From SZAS-79 sp965279075 (GTDB lineage: Bacteria > Pseudomonadota > Gammaproteobacteria > Burkholderiales > SG8-39), in NCBI GenBank assembly GCA_965279075.1, contig CBDIHI010000012.1, positions 310,001-374,000 on the forward strand: DNA of 64,000 bases. Reading direction: 5' to 3'. Positions 19,072 to 26,267 of the stretch are shown piece after piece. The notes beneath the pieces are model-generated. The model worked only from the letters and a program-made list of their open reading frames with translations, did no database searches and was not told where the DNA came from. How positions within the stretch are numbered: the stretch's first letter is position 1; the number at the start of each line of letters is the position of its first letter. Both the position numbers and the translations under genes were made by a program.

Positions 19072-20392
19072 CGACGAGTTCCCCCCGCAAGGTGTGGGCA
19101 AGCGCCTGCGTGATGCGCACGTCGGCAAAGCTGCCCGTGAGCGAGGCCGGTCCGGTGAAGTTCACGGTCCGGTTGTTCTCGCTCCGGCCGGCCAGCTCCG
19201 CGTCGTCCTTGCGCGAGGGGCCTTCGACCAGGATGCGCTGCACCGTGCCCACCATCGCCGTGCTGATGGCGCCGGCCTGCGCGGTTATGCGCGCCTGCAG
19301 GCGCCGCAGGCGCGCGAGCTTGGTTTCGTTCGGCGTGTCGTCCGCGAGGTCCGCCGCGGGCGTGCCCGGGCGCGCGCTGTAGAGGAAGGAATACGAATCG
19401 TCGAATTCCATATCGCCGACCAGCGCCATCGTGGCCTCGAAGTCGGCTTCGGTCTCGCCGGGAAAGCCGACGATGAAGTCGGAGGACAGGCCTATGTCCG
19501 GGCGCAAGCGGCGCAGCCGGCGGACGATCGAACGGTACTCGAGGCTGGTGTAGCCGCGCTTCATCGCCGCCAGCACCCGGTCCGAGCCGGACTGCACCGG
19601 CAGGTGCAGGTGCCCGGCGAGCTTGGGGATCTCGGCATAGGCCTGGATGAGGCGTGGCGTGAATTCGCGCGGGTGCGACGTGGTGTAGCGGATGCGCCCG
19701 ATGGCGTCGATCTCGGCGACGTGCAGCAGGAGTTCGGTGAAATCGGCGATGCCCCCGTCGTGCGTCGGGCCGCGATAGGCGTTCACGTTCTGGCCGAGCA
19801 GGGTCACCTCGCGGACGCCGCGTTCAGCGAGGTCGGCGATCTCTGCGACCACGTCGTCGAACGGGCGGGACACCTCCTCCCCGCGGGTGTATGGCACGAC
19901 GCAGAAGCTGCAGTACTTGCTGCAGCCCTCCATGACCGATACGAACGCCGATGGGCCGTCAACGCGGGCCGGCGGCAGGTGGTCGAATTTCTCGATCTCG
20001 GGGAAGCTAACGTCGACCTGCGCCGCGCCCGTGCGGCGGCGCTCGGCGAGCATCGCCGGCAGGCGATGCAGGGTCTGCGGGCCGAACACCACGTCGACGT
20101 AAGGCGCGCGCGCGACGATGGCGGCGCCTTCCTGGCTGGCGACGCACCCGCCCACCGCGATCATCAGGCGGGGGTTCGCCTTCTTCAGCGCCTTGGCGCG
20201 CCCGAGGTCCGAGAACACCTTTTCCTGCGCCTTCTCGCGCACCGAGCAGGTATTGAAGACGAGGACATCCGCGTCCTCCGGGCGGTCCGTGGGGGAAAGG
20301 CCCTCCGCCGACGAGAGCACGTCGGCCATCTTCGCCGAGTCGTACTCGTTCATCTGGCAGCCGAAGGTCTTGATGTAGAGCTTGCCGGCCAT
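19064..20392 (-). CDS. miaB: tRNA-2-methylthio-N6-dimethylallyladenosine synthase
   Basis: 442 aa radical-SAM methylthiotransferase acting at position 37 of tRNAs that read UNN codons. All six cluster cysteines are present at the E. coli positions: C12 (TFGCQMNEYDS), C49 (NTCSVREKA) and C83 (GGCVASQEG) for the auxiliary cluster, and C157, C161, C164 (GCSKYCSFCVVPY) for the radical-SAM cluster. The C-terminal TRAM domain ends the protein (GTVQRILVEGPSRKD onward). Start ATG 20392 (MAGKLYIKTFGCQ) is followed by the conserved first motif. Confidence 0.97.
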   Translation of the reverse strand: MAGKLYIKTFGCQMNEYDSAKMADVLSSAEGLSPTDRPEDADVLVFNTCSVREKAQEKVFSDLGRAKALKKANPRLMIAVGGCVASQEGAAIVARAPYVDVVFGPQTLHRLPAMLAERRRTGAAQVDVSFPEIEKFDHLPPARVDGPSAFVSVMEGCSKYCSFCVVPYTRGEEVSRPFDDVVAEIADLAERGVREVTLLGQNVNAYRGPTHDGGIADFTELLLHVAEIDAIGRIRYTTSHPREFTPRLIQAYAEIPKLAGHLHLPVQSGSDRVLAAMKRGYTSLEYRSIVRRLRRLRPDIGLSSDFIVGFPGETEADFEATMALVGDMEFDDSYSFLYSARPGTPAADLADDTPNETKLARLRRLQARITAQAGAISTAMVGTVQRILVEGPSRKDDAELAGRSENNRTVNFTGPASLTGSFADVRITQALAHTLRGELVDA

Positions 20393-20400
20393 GCGCGGGA

Positions 20401-20730
20401 CTACGGCTTCTTGTCCGGCTTGGCGGCTTCTTCCTGGGTGAGGATCCAGACGCGTTGCACCAGGCCGGCGGCGTCGACCGTGTACTTCACCAGCTGCGCA
20501 TTCTGCGGCAGGGAGCCCGGCAGCACGATCCTGTTGCCGGTGTCGCGGATCTGGGCGCCGGGAGCGAGGCGCGCCTGCGCACCGTCGATTTCGACGATCA
20601 TTTCGCGCACCGGGCGGATCTGCCCGCGCTTGGCGTCGTCCGGGATGGAGCGCAGTTGCGCGTACGCCGCACCTCCGCACGTGAGCGCGGCTGCGGTAAA
20701 CAACGTCGACAGGAATCGGGCGGCGCGCAC
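20401..20730 (-). CDS. small secreted protein of unknown function
   Basis: About 109 aa from GTG 20730, giving VRAARFLSTLFTAAAL then cleavage after AYA: a signal peptide. The mature part is about 80 aa, with VREMIVEIDGAQARLAPGAQ, IRDTGNRIVLPGSLP and a charged tail, so likely a small periplasmic beta-rich domain; I recognise no family. A longer start at 20778 would run into the tRNA gene and break the signal peptide. It lies between tRNA-Met (10 bp) and miaB (8 bp). Confidence 0.7.
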   Translation of the reverse strand: MRAARFLSTLFTAAALTCGGAAYAQLRSIPDDAKRGQIRPVREMIVEIDGAQARLAPGAQIRDTGNRIVLPGSLPQNAQLVKYTVDAAGLVQRVWILTQEEAAKPDKKP

Positions 20731-20739
20731 TGGGATGTT

Positions 20740-20816
20740 TGGTGGTGATAGGTGGACTTGAACCACCGACCCCAGCATTATGAGTGCTGTGCTCTAACCA
20801 GCTGAGCTATATCACC
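20740..20816 (-). tRNA. tRNA-Met (CAU), elongator type
   Basis: The minus strand gives GGTGATA/TATCACC acceptor arms, D-arm GCTCAGCTGGTTAGAGC, anticodon arm CAGCA-CTCATAA-TGCTG with anticodon CAU, and T-arm GGTGG-TTCAAGT-CCACC. Discriminator A and CCA are encoded (20740-20743). The arm sequences resemble elongator tRNA-Met rather than initiator tRNA; tRNA-Ile2 with modified CAU is less likely but cannot be excluded by eye. Confidence 0.9.
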
Positions 20817-20862
20817 GAAAGGATGGAGTTTGCCTGTGCAAATCGACAAAACCGGGCCGCGA

Positions 20863-20891
20863 ATTGTCTTTTTTTCGGCCCCCCGGGTCAA
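20863..20891 (-). promoter_or_regulatory. sigma-70 promoter of tRNA-Met
   Basis: On the minus strand TTGACC (20891-20886) is followed after 17 bp by GACAAT (20868-20863). Predicted initiation is near 20856, about 40 nt before the mature tRNA 5' end. Confidence 0.65.
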
Positions 20892-20974
20892 GGTCGATTG
20901 AAATAGTCATTGAATTCATTCGGTTATTCCGTATTTTTGGCGCCCGTCCGCAGGCCGGGCAGTAGAATGCACGG

Positions 20975-22135
20975 ATGAAGCTCGATCTCGTGGTCGTAGG
21001 CGCAGGCGCGGTGGGCGCAAGCGTGGCGCGCGCCGCCAGGGGCCTTTCGGTCGCCCTTGTGTCCGCGGCGCGGCCGCAAACCCCGCATCCCGGCCCCGAC
21101 ACCTGGGAAGCGAGGGTATATGCGCTTTCTCCCGGGAGCGTCGCCTTCCTGAAGTCGATCAAGGCCTGGGACTCGATCGCGGCCGATCGGTTGACGCCGG
21201 TTCACGCGATGCGGGTGTTCGGCGATGACGGCGAATCGTCCCTCGACTTCGACGCGTATCGCGCAGGGGTGCCGGAACTGGCGTGGATCGTGGAAGACAG
21301 CGTGCTGCAGGCGGCGCTCTGGCAGGCACTCGGTGCCCAGGACGGCCTCGAGGTCCTTGCGCCGGCGCGCTGCGCGGCGCTTGAGCTGGGCGAATCGGCG
21401 CGGCTCACGCTCTCCGATGGTCGCGTCCTCGAGGCGGACCTCGTGGTCGGCGCCGACGGGGCCGATTCTTTCGTTCGCGCCGCAGCGGGCATAGGGGCGG
21501 GCGAGAAGCCCTATGGGCAGACCGCGGTCGTGGCGAATTTTTCCTGCGAGCGCCCCCATCGGAATACGGCGTACCAGTGGTTCCAGCCCGGCGCAGTGCT
21601 CGCGCTGCTCCCCCTGCCGGGCAATCGCGTTTCGATGGTGTGGTCCGTCAAGCCCGCGCGCGCCGCGGTGTTGGCGGGCCTCGGGAGCGAGGCGCTCGCG
21701 GCCGAAGTGTCCGCAGCCTCGCAGGGCCTGCTTGGAGGCCTTGCGACGATTTGCGCGCCGCTGTCCTATCCCTTGCGGCGTATCACGGCGAGCCGGATGG
21801 CGCTCCCGCACCTGGCCCTGGCGGGCGACGCAGCGCATGTCGTGCATCCCCTTGCCGGGCAGGGTCTCAACCTCGGGCTGCAGGATGCGCAGGCGCTCGG
21901 CGCCCGCCTGATGGGGCGCGAACCGGTGCGCGGCACGGGCGACCTCGCGGTGCTGCGGCGCTACGAGCGCGAACGCAGCGAAGCTATACTGGCGATGCGC
22001 GCTACGGTGAACGGCCTGCATGCGCTTTTCGGTGCGGCCGGTCCCGCCGCCCGCCGGGTCCGCAACGCCGGACTGAACTTCACCGACCGCCTGACTGTCC
22101 TAAAGCACTCGCTACTGCGCCACGCGCTTCAATGA
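20975..22135 (+). CDS. UbiH/UbiF/VisC-family FAD-dependent hydroxylase
   Basis: 386 aa flavoprotein monooxygenase. FAD Rossmann motif GAGAVG is at residues 9-14, the DG-type motif ADLVVGADGADSFVR in the middle, and AGDAAHVVHPLAGQGLNLGL near 280. These enzymes hydroxylate C1, C5 or C6 of the ubiquinone precursor; the motifs do not tell which. With a Coq7 gene at 31631 for C6, a C5 or C1 role is plausible, possibly alongside the frameshifted ubiH at 309. A TAGAAT box ends 6 bp before the ATG and no ribosome site is visible, suggesting a nearly leaderless mRNA. dsbC follows 14 bp on. Confidence 0.88.
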   Translation: MKLDLVVVGAGAVGASVARAARGLSVALVSAARPQTPHPGPDTWEARVYALSPGSVAFLKSIKAWDSIAADRLTPVHAMRVFGDDGESSLDFDAYRAGVPELAWIVEDSVLQAALWQALGAQDGLEVLAPARCAALELGESARLTLSDGRVLEADLVVGADGADSFVRAAAGIGAGEKPYGQTAVVANFSCERPHRNTAYQWFQPGAVLALLPLPGNRVSMVWSVKPARAAVLAGLGSEALAAEVSAASQGLLGGLATICAPLSYPLRRITASRMALPHLALAGDAAHVVHPLAGQGLNLGLQDAQALGARLMGREPVRGTGDLAVLRRYERERSEAILAMRATVNGLHALFGAAGPAARRVRNAGLNFTDRLTVLKHSLLRHALQ

Positions 22136-22149
22136 TTCCCGGAGTATCC

Positions 22150-22884
22150 ATGTCCCGCCTAGTCCTCGCCGCCCTGTGCCTGTCGTTCGTGTCCGCTTCC
22201 TTCGCCAACGAGCAGCTGATCCGGCGCAACCTCGAGCCGAAACTGAACGGGGCGAAGATCGAAGGCGTGCAGGGCTCGCCGATCCCGGGCCTGTTCGAGG
22301 TCCGCTTCCGCACGTCCCAGGGCGTCCAGATCCTGTACACGGACCCCAAAGGCGACAACATCCTCCAGGGCGAAATCTACGACACCAAGTCCGGCCGCAA
22401 CCTCACCGAGGAGCGGATAGGCAAGCTGTCGGCGATCAAGTTCGATACGCTGCCGCTCAACCAGGCGGTGAAGATCGTCCGCGGCAACGGCAAGCGTGTT
22501 GCCGCGATGTTTTCCGACCCGTACTGCCCCGCCTGCCAGTCCTTCGAGCAGACGCTGCAGCAGGTCGACGACCTGACGCTGTACGTGTTCATGTTCCCGG
22601 TGATCCGCCCCGAGCGGATCGACGACTCCAAGAGCGTCTGGTGCGCGCCGGATCGCGCCAAGGCGTGGCTGGATCTAGCGTTGCGAAAGAAGGCGCCGAC
22701 CGCGGCGTCCTGCGACAACCCGGTCGAATCGATCGTCGCCCTCGGCCAGTCGATAGGCGTACGTGCCACTCCCACGCTGTTCTTCGAGAACGGCGAACGG
22801 CAGCAAGGCGGCATGTCGGTTGCCGAGCTGCGCCAGCGGATGGACCTCGCCGCGAGAGACAGCCGCCAGGTGAAGGGCCGCTGA
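22150..22884 (+). CDS. dsbC: DsbC/DsbG-family thiol:disulfide interchange protein
   Basis: 244 aa periplasmic disulfide isomerase. A signal peptide (1-19, cleavage at SFA-NE) precedes the N-terminal dimerisation domain (about 20-80) and thioredoxin fold. The active site is C126-Pro-Ala-C129 in SDPYCPACQ; the E. coli DsbC site is CGYC, so redox properties may differ. Two further cysteines (SVWCAP and AASCDN) match the structural disulfide of DsbC, and the cis-Pro loop is VRATPTLF. ATG 22150 has GGAG five nucleotides upstream. It converges with mltA, 13 bp away. Confidence 0.88.
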   Translation: MSRLVLAALCLSFVSASFANEQLIRRNLEPKLNGAKIEGVQGSPIPGLFEVRFRTSQGVQILYTDPKGDNILQGEIYDTKSGRNLTEERIGKLSAIKFDTLPLNQAVKIVRGNGKRVAAMFSDPYCPACQSFEQTLQQVDDLTLYVFMFPVIRPERIDDSKSVWCAPDRAKAWLDLALRKKAPTAASCDNPVESIVALGQSIGVRATPTLFFENGERQQGGMSVAELRQRMDLAARDSRQVKGR

Positions 22885-22897
22885 CCGGAGGCGTCGC

Positions 22898-24172
22898 CTA
22901 CTGCTGCGACTTCGGGGGGCTCTCGCCCCGCGGCCACAGCAGCCACATCCGTCCCTGCTGGCGCATGCGTCCCGCCAGCGCACCTGCTTCGTCGCCGGTC
23001 CCCCAGAAGAAGTCCGCGCGGATCGCCCCGCGGATCGCCCCGCCGGTGTCCTGCGCCATGACCAGCCTCTCGAGCGGACGGGTGGAAAGCGGGAACGTGG
23101 TGGCGAGGTAGACGGGCGCGCCGATCGGGACGAAGCGCGGGTCCGCCGCGATGCTGTACCCCGGCGTCAGCGGGACGCCGAGCGCACCGGGCGGTCCGTC
23201 AAGCGGCCCCGAGGGCGGCGCCAATTCGCGAAAGAAAACGTAGCTGGGGTTGGCGTTCAGCGCCTCGCGCAATTTTCCCGGGTTGGCCGCGCCCCAGGCC
23301 TTGATCCCTTGCATGGACGCCTGTTCCAGCTTGAGTTCGCCGCGGTCGATGAGATAGCGGCCAAGGGACCGATAGGGGTGCCCGTTCTGGTCCGCAAAGC
23401 CCAGCCTGACTCGGTCGTCTGCGGAAAACTCGATCAGGCCCGACCCCTGGATCTGCATGAAGAAGAGTTCCACTGCGTCGGCGACCCAGGCAAGGGGCCT
23501 GGCCGGATAGGCGGGGGCGGCTTCGATCTCCGCGCGGGAGTAGTACGGGACCAGGCGCTGCCCCTGCACCCTTCCGCGCAGCCGCAGGTTGCGCAGTTCG
23601 GGATGCAGTTCGGCGAGGTCGACGACGATCAGGTCGTCGGGCACCCCGTACACGGGTTGCCTGAACCCCGGCGCCTGCGCGCGCCGGCCCTTGAGCACCG
23701 GCTCGTAGTAGCCCGTCACCAGGCCCTCGCCGTTGCCGTCCGGGGCGACGATGCGATGGGCGGAGAAAGCCGATTCGAGGAATGCCCTCGCGCCGGCTTC
23801 GTCGCCGGCGTCCACCTTGCGTGCTTCCGCGCACGCCGCCTGCCAGGGGCGCCGGGCCTGTGCACGCGCGCACCCGGCGACGAACGCGCGCAGGCTGGGC
23901 GCGAGCAGTGCCTGCGTCCAGCCGGGAAGGTCTCCCCACGCAGTTTCCTCGTAGCGTGCCTCGGCGGGCGCAGCGGGCTTCGGGGGTACGCATGCCGGGC
24001 ATGCCGGGCAGGGCGTGATCGCCGGGCAACTGGCGACCGCGGGTGGCTTCGGCACCGGCGGCGTCGCCGGGCCGGCTTCCGGTTGGGTTGCGAGCGGGCT
24101 GCACGCGGAAAGGATCGCGGCAAGTACAATTGCGGCCGTCAACGTCAGGGCGGGTCGAACGATGTGGGTCAT
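22898..24172 (-). CDS. mltA: membrane-bound lytic murein transglycosylase A
   Basis: 424 aa lipoprotein that cleaves glycan strands to 1,6-anhydro-muropeptides, the starting material of wall recycling. Lipobox LSAC places the lipidated Cys at residue 24; a Pro/Ala/Cys-rich linker (about 25-70, with repeated CPAC) follows, then the MltA domain (LVTGYYEPVLKGRR) and the 3D domain with catalytic Asp in MAQDTGGAIRGAIRADFFWG. The linker makes it longer than the E. coli protein. ATG 24172 lies inside the start of a divergent micro-ORF (24162), so the 5' ends overlap by 11 bp. Confidence 0.94.
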   Translation of the reverse strand: MTHIVRPALTLTAAIVLAAILSACSPLATQPEAGPATPPVPKPPAVASCPAITPCPACPACVPPKPAAPAEARYEETAWGDLPGWTQALLAPSLRAFVAGCARAQARRPWQAACAEARKVDAGDEAGARAFLESAFSAHRIVAPDGNGEGLVTGYYEPVLKGRRAQAPGFRQPVYGVPDDLIVVDLAELHPELRNLRLRGRVQGQRLVPYYSRAEIEAAPAYPARPLAWVADAVELFFMQIQGSGLIEFSADDRVRLGFADQNGHPYRSLGRYLIDRGELKLEQASMQGIKAWGAANPGKLREALNANPSYVFFRELAPPSGPLDGPPGALGVPLTPGYSIAADPRFVPIGAPVYLATTFPLSTRPLERLVMAQDTGGAIRGAIRADFFWGTGDEAGALAGRMRQQGRMWLLWPRGESPPKSQQ

Positions 24173-24266
24173 CTTTCTCGAGATGGGCGTGGCGCTCTGC
24201 CTGCTGCTGCTGATCGTCTGGTGGACCTGGCCGAAGAAGCGCCCCGGGGACGAAGACAAGCCCTGA
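24162..24266 (+). CDS. 34-aa single-pass membrane micro-protein
   Basis: ATG 24162 gives MWVIFLEMGVALCLLLLIVW followed by WTWPKKRPGDEDKP. One hydrophobic helix (about 2-22) with aromatic belt WWTW and a KKR cluster after it fits a real small inner-membrane protein with a cytosolic tail. A TACAAT box lies at 24125-24130. Its first 11 bp overlap the start of divergent mltA and its stop is 7 bp from the end of convergent apaG. I believe similar ORFs occur near mltA/apaG in other betaproteobacteria, but cannot check. Function unknown. Confidence 0.6.
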   Translation: MWVIFLEMGVALCLLLLIVWWTWPKKRPGDEDKP

Positions 24267-24273
24267 GCCGCTT

Positions 24274-24657
24274 TCAGTGCAGGACGCGCGGTACGGAGAG
24301 CGTGAACTCCGGCACCGCCGCGTCGAACCGGGCCCCGTCCTCGCCCACCATCTGGTAAGTGCCGCGCATCGTGCCGACCGGCGTGGTGATCGACGTCCCG
24401 CTGGTGTACTCGAAGCTCTCGCCCGGCTGGAGCAGGGGCTGCGCGCCCACGACCCCGAGCCCCCGCACTTCCTGCACCTGGCCGCGCGCATCGGTGATGA
24501 TCCAGTGGCGGCTGATGAGCTGGGCGCTGGTGTTGCCGGTGTTGCGGATCGTGATGGTGTAGGCGAAGACGTACTTGTCCGCCGATTCGTCGGACTGTTC
24601 GGCGAGGTACTGGGTGGTCGTCCCGACCGTGATGTCGTAGTGCTTTTCCTGAGCCAT
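24274..24657 (-). CDS. apaG: Co2+/Mg2+ efflux protein ApaG
   Basis: 127 aa single fibronectin-III-like domain protein. Family segments: YLAEQSDESADKYVFAYTIT, ISRHWIITDARGQVQEVRG, and GVVGAQPLLQPGESFEYTSG; length matches the family. The exact function is unclear: the efflux name comes from Salmonella genetics. ATG 24657 gives the normal start MAQEKHYDITV. Divergent from rpe (79 bp between the starts). Confidence 0.95.
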   Translation of the reverse strand: MAQEKHYDITVGTTTQYLAEQSDESADKYVFAYTITIRNTGNTSAQLISRHWIITDARGQVQEVRGLGVVGAQPLLQPGESFEYTSGTSITTPVGTMRGTYQMVGEDGARFDAAVPEFTLSVPRVLH

Positions 24658-24736
24658 GCGGGGCATTGTACCGGCAAGGAAGGGCGGGCCGCGGCAGGGG
24701 CTGCGTCCCGGGGCCTGGGCTACAATCCGTCCCGCC

Positions 24737-25411
24737 ATGAAATTTCGAATCGCCCCCAGCATCCTGTCCGCGGATTTCGCCCGCCTCGGCGAGGAGGTGC
24801 GCGCGGTCATCGCGGCCGGTGCGGACCTTATCCATTTCGACGTGATGGACAACCATTACGTGCCGAACCTGACGATCGGGCCGCTCGTCTGCGAGGCGCT
24901 GCGGCCGCACTCGAGCGTGCCGATCGACGTCCACCTGATGGTTAAGCCGGTCGACCGGATCGTGCCGGATTTTGCAAAAGCCGGTGCGGGGATCATCAGC
25001 TTCCACCCCGAGGCCTCGGACCACGTCGACCGCACCATCGCGCTGATCCACGAGCACGGCTGCAAGGCGGGACTGGTCTTCAACCCCGCAACGCCCCTCG
25101 GATACCTCGACCACACGCTCGACAAGGTCGACCTGGTGCTGCTGATGTCGGTCAACCCGGGGTTCGGCGGCCAGAAGTTCATCCCCTCGGTCCTCGGCAA
25201 GATCCGCGAGGTCCGGCGCCGCGTGGATGCGCATGCGAAGGACACCGGCCGCGAAGTCTGGGTGGAGGTCGATGGCGGCGTGAAGGCCGATAACATCGCC
25301 GATATCGCGGCGGCCGGGGCGGACACTTTCGTAGCGGGCTCGGCGATTTTCGGCGCGGGGGACTACGCGAAGACCATCGCAGGAATGCGCAACCGCCTAC
25401 CTTCGGCCTAG
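24737..25411 (+). CDS. rpe: ribulose-phosphate 3-epimerase
   Basis: 224 aa TIM barrel interconverting ribulose-5-phosphate and xylulose-5-phosphate. Signatures: IAPSILSADFARLGEE (N-terminal Ser/Asp), HFDVMDNHYVPNLTIGP with metal His and catalytic Asp, DVHLMVKPVD, MSVNPGFGGQKFIP phosphate loop, and VDGGVKADNI with the second catalytic Asp. A TACAAT box at 24721-24726 ends only 10 bp before the ATG, so the leader is at most a few bases. gph follows 12 bp on. Confidence 0.96.
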   Translation: MKFRIAPSILSADFARLGEEVRAVIAAGADLIHFDVMDNHYVPNLTIGPLVCEALRPHSSVPIDVHLMVKPVDRIVPDFAKAGAGIISFHPEASDHVDRTIALIHEHGCKAGLVFNPATPLGYLDHTLDKVDLVLLMSVNPGFGGQKFIPSVLGKIREVRRRVDAHAKDTGREVWVEVDGGVKADNIADIAAAGADTFVAGSAIFGAGDYAKTIAGMRNRLPSA

Positions 25412-25423
25412 TCGGTCCGCGCG

Positions 25424-26107
25424 GTGGCTGACCTGCATGCAGTGCGCGCCGTCCTGATCGACCTGGATGGCACGTTGCTGGATACCGCGCCCGAAATCGC
25501 CGCATCTGCGGCGGACATGCTTGCCGAACTCGGTCTCGACCCGGTTGCGCCCGGGCAGGTGCGCGAATTCATCGGCAAGGGCATCCCGAGCCTTGTCCGC
25601 AGGACGCTCGAGGCGTCCTTGGGCCGGGTGCCCGACGAACGCAGGATCGGTTCGGCGATCGAAGGATTCTTCTTTCACTACGAGAAGCGTAACGGGAGCC
25701 TAGCGCAAGCCTATCCCGGCGTCCGGGAGGGGCTGCGGACGTTGCGGGACTTCGGGTTGCCGCTCGCGTGCGTGACCAACAAGACCGCGCGATTCACCGG
25801 GCCGCTCCTGTCGGCAACCGGCCTGGACGGCTACTTCGCTACGGTTATTTCCGGCGACTCATTACCGACGAAGAAGCCGGCGCCCGAACCGTTGATCGAG
25901 GCCTGCCGGCGGCTAGGCGTACCTGTCGGCAACGCGCTGATGGTCGGTGATTCGCAGAATGACGCCCTGGCCGCGCGTGCGGCGGGGTGCCCGATCCTGT
26001 TGGTGCCTTACGGGTACAGCGAGGGTGTCGATGTGCAAAGCATCGATTGCGATGGTATAGTTTCCTCGCTCCCGCACGTCGCGGGACTCCTGAAGACTCA
26101 GTCGTGA
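25424..26107 (+). CDS. gph: phosphoglycolate phosphatase (HAD)
   Basis: 227 aa HAD hydrolase with catalytic D13/D15 in LIDLDGTLLDT, motif II near CVTNKT, motif III Lys in PTKKPAPEPL, and motif IV VGDSQNDALAA. The cap domain (about 20-90) fits the Gph subgroup, which removes 2-phosphoglycolate. Position between rpe and trpE is the standard rpe-gph-trp arrangement. The start is GTG 25424. The trp promoter (26053-26061) lies in its 3' end and its TGA overlaps the trpL GTG. MupP of peptidoglycan recycling is a close HAD relative, so motifs alone do not exclude that activity. Confidence 0.9.
   Translation: MADLHAVRAVLIDLDGTLLDTAPEIAASAADMLAELGLDPVAPGQVREFIGKGIPSLVRRTLEASLGRVPDERRIGSAIEGFFFHYEKRNGSLAQAYPGVREGLRTLRDFGLPLACVTNKTARFTGPLLSATGLDGYFATVISGDSLPTKKPAPEPLIEACRRLGVPVGNALMVGDSQNDALAARAAGCPILLVPYGYSEGVDVQSIDCDGIVSSLPHVAGLLKTQS
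26053..26061 (+). promoter_or_regulatory. internal promoter for trpL-trpEGDC (extended -10)
   Basis: TGGTATAGT within the 3' end of gph is an extended -10 (TGn plus TATAGT, 5 of 6). The -35 region is poor. Initiation would be near 26068, giving a leader of about 200 nt before trpE that carries the tryptophan-rich peptide. Confidence 0.5.
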
Positions 26108-26166
26108 GCCACACCCGGACAAACTGGAAACTGAACTGGCTTAGCTGGCGCCCCTGGCGCAGCTAG
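26104..26166 (+). CDS. trpL: trp operon leader peptide with four Trp codons
   Basis: Twenty codons from GTG 26104, which overlaps the gph stop as GTGA, read VSHTRTNWKLNWLSWRPWRS and then TAG. Four Trp in 11 residues (positions 8, 11, 14... spaced every third residue, then 18) in a short peptide 100 bp before trpE is the signature of ribosome-sensed tryptophan attenuation. The Shine-Dalgarno is weak (GAAG, 8 nt upstream), so initiation may rely on coupling to gph. No classic U-tract terminator follows. Confidence 0.75.
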   Translation: MSHTRTNWKLNWLSWRPWRS

Positions 26167-26267
26167 ACCATCTTGCGCGCCCGCGCGGCACGGGTGGCGC
26201 GAGGCAGGGCAAGCCGCAGGTTCGTTGCACCTCCAGTCCAAATCCGGTTTTCCAGTGGGAGATTCAC

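Noticed and set aside
26167..26267. Classic intrinsic attenuator between trpL and trpE
   Set aside because: GC-rich partial hairpins exist near 26175-26205 but no T run follows, so I do not call a terminator.
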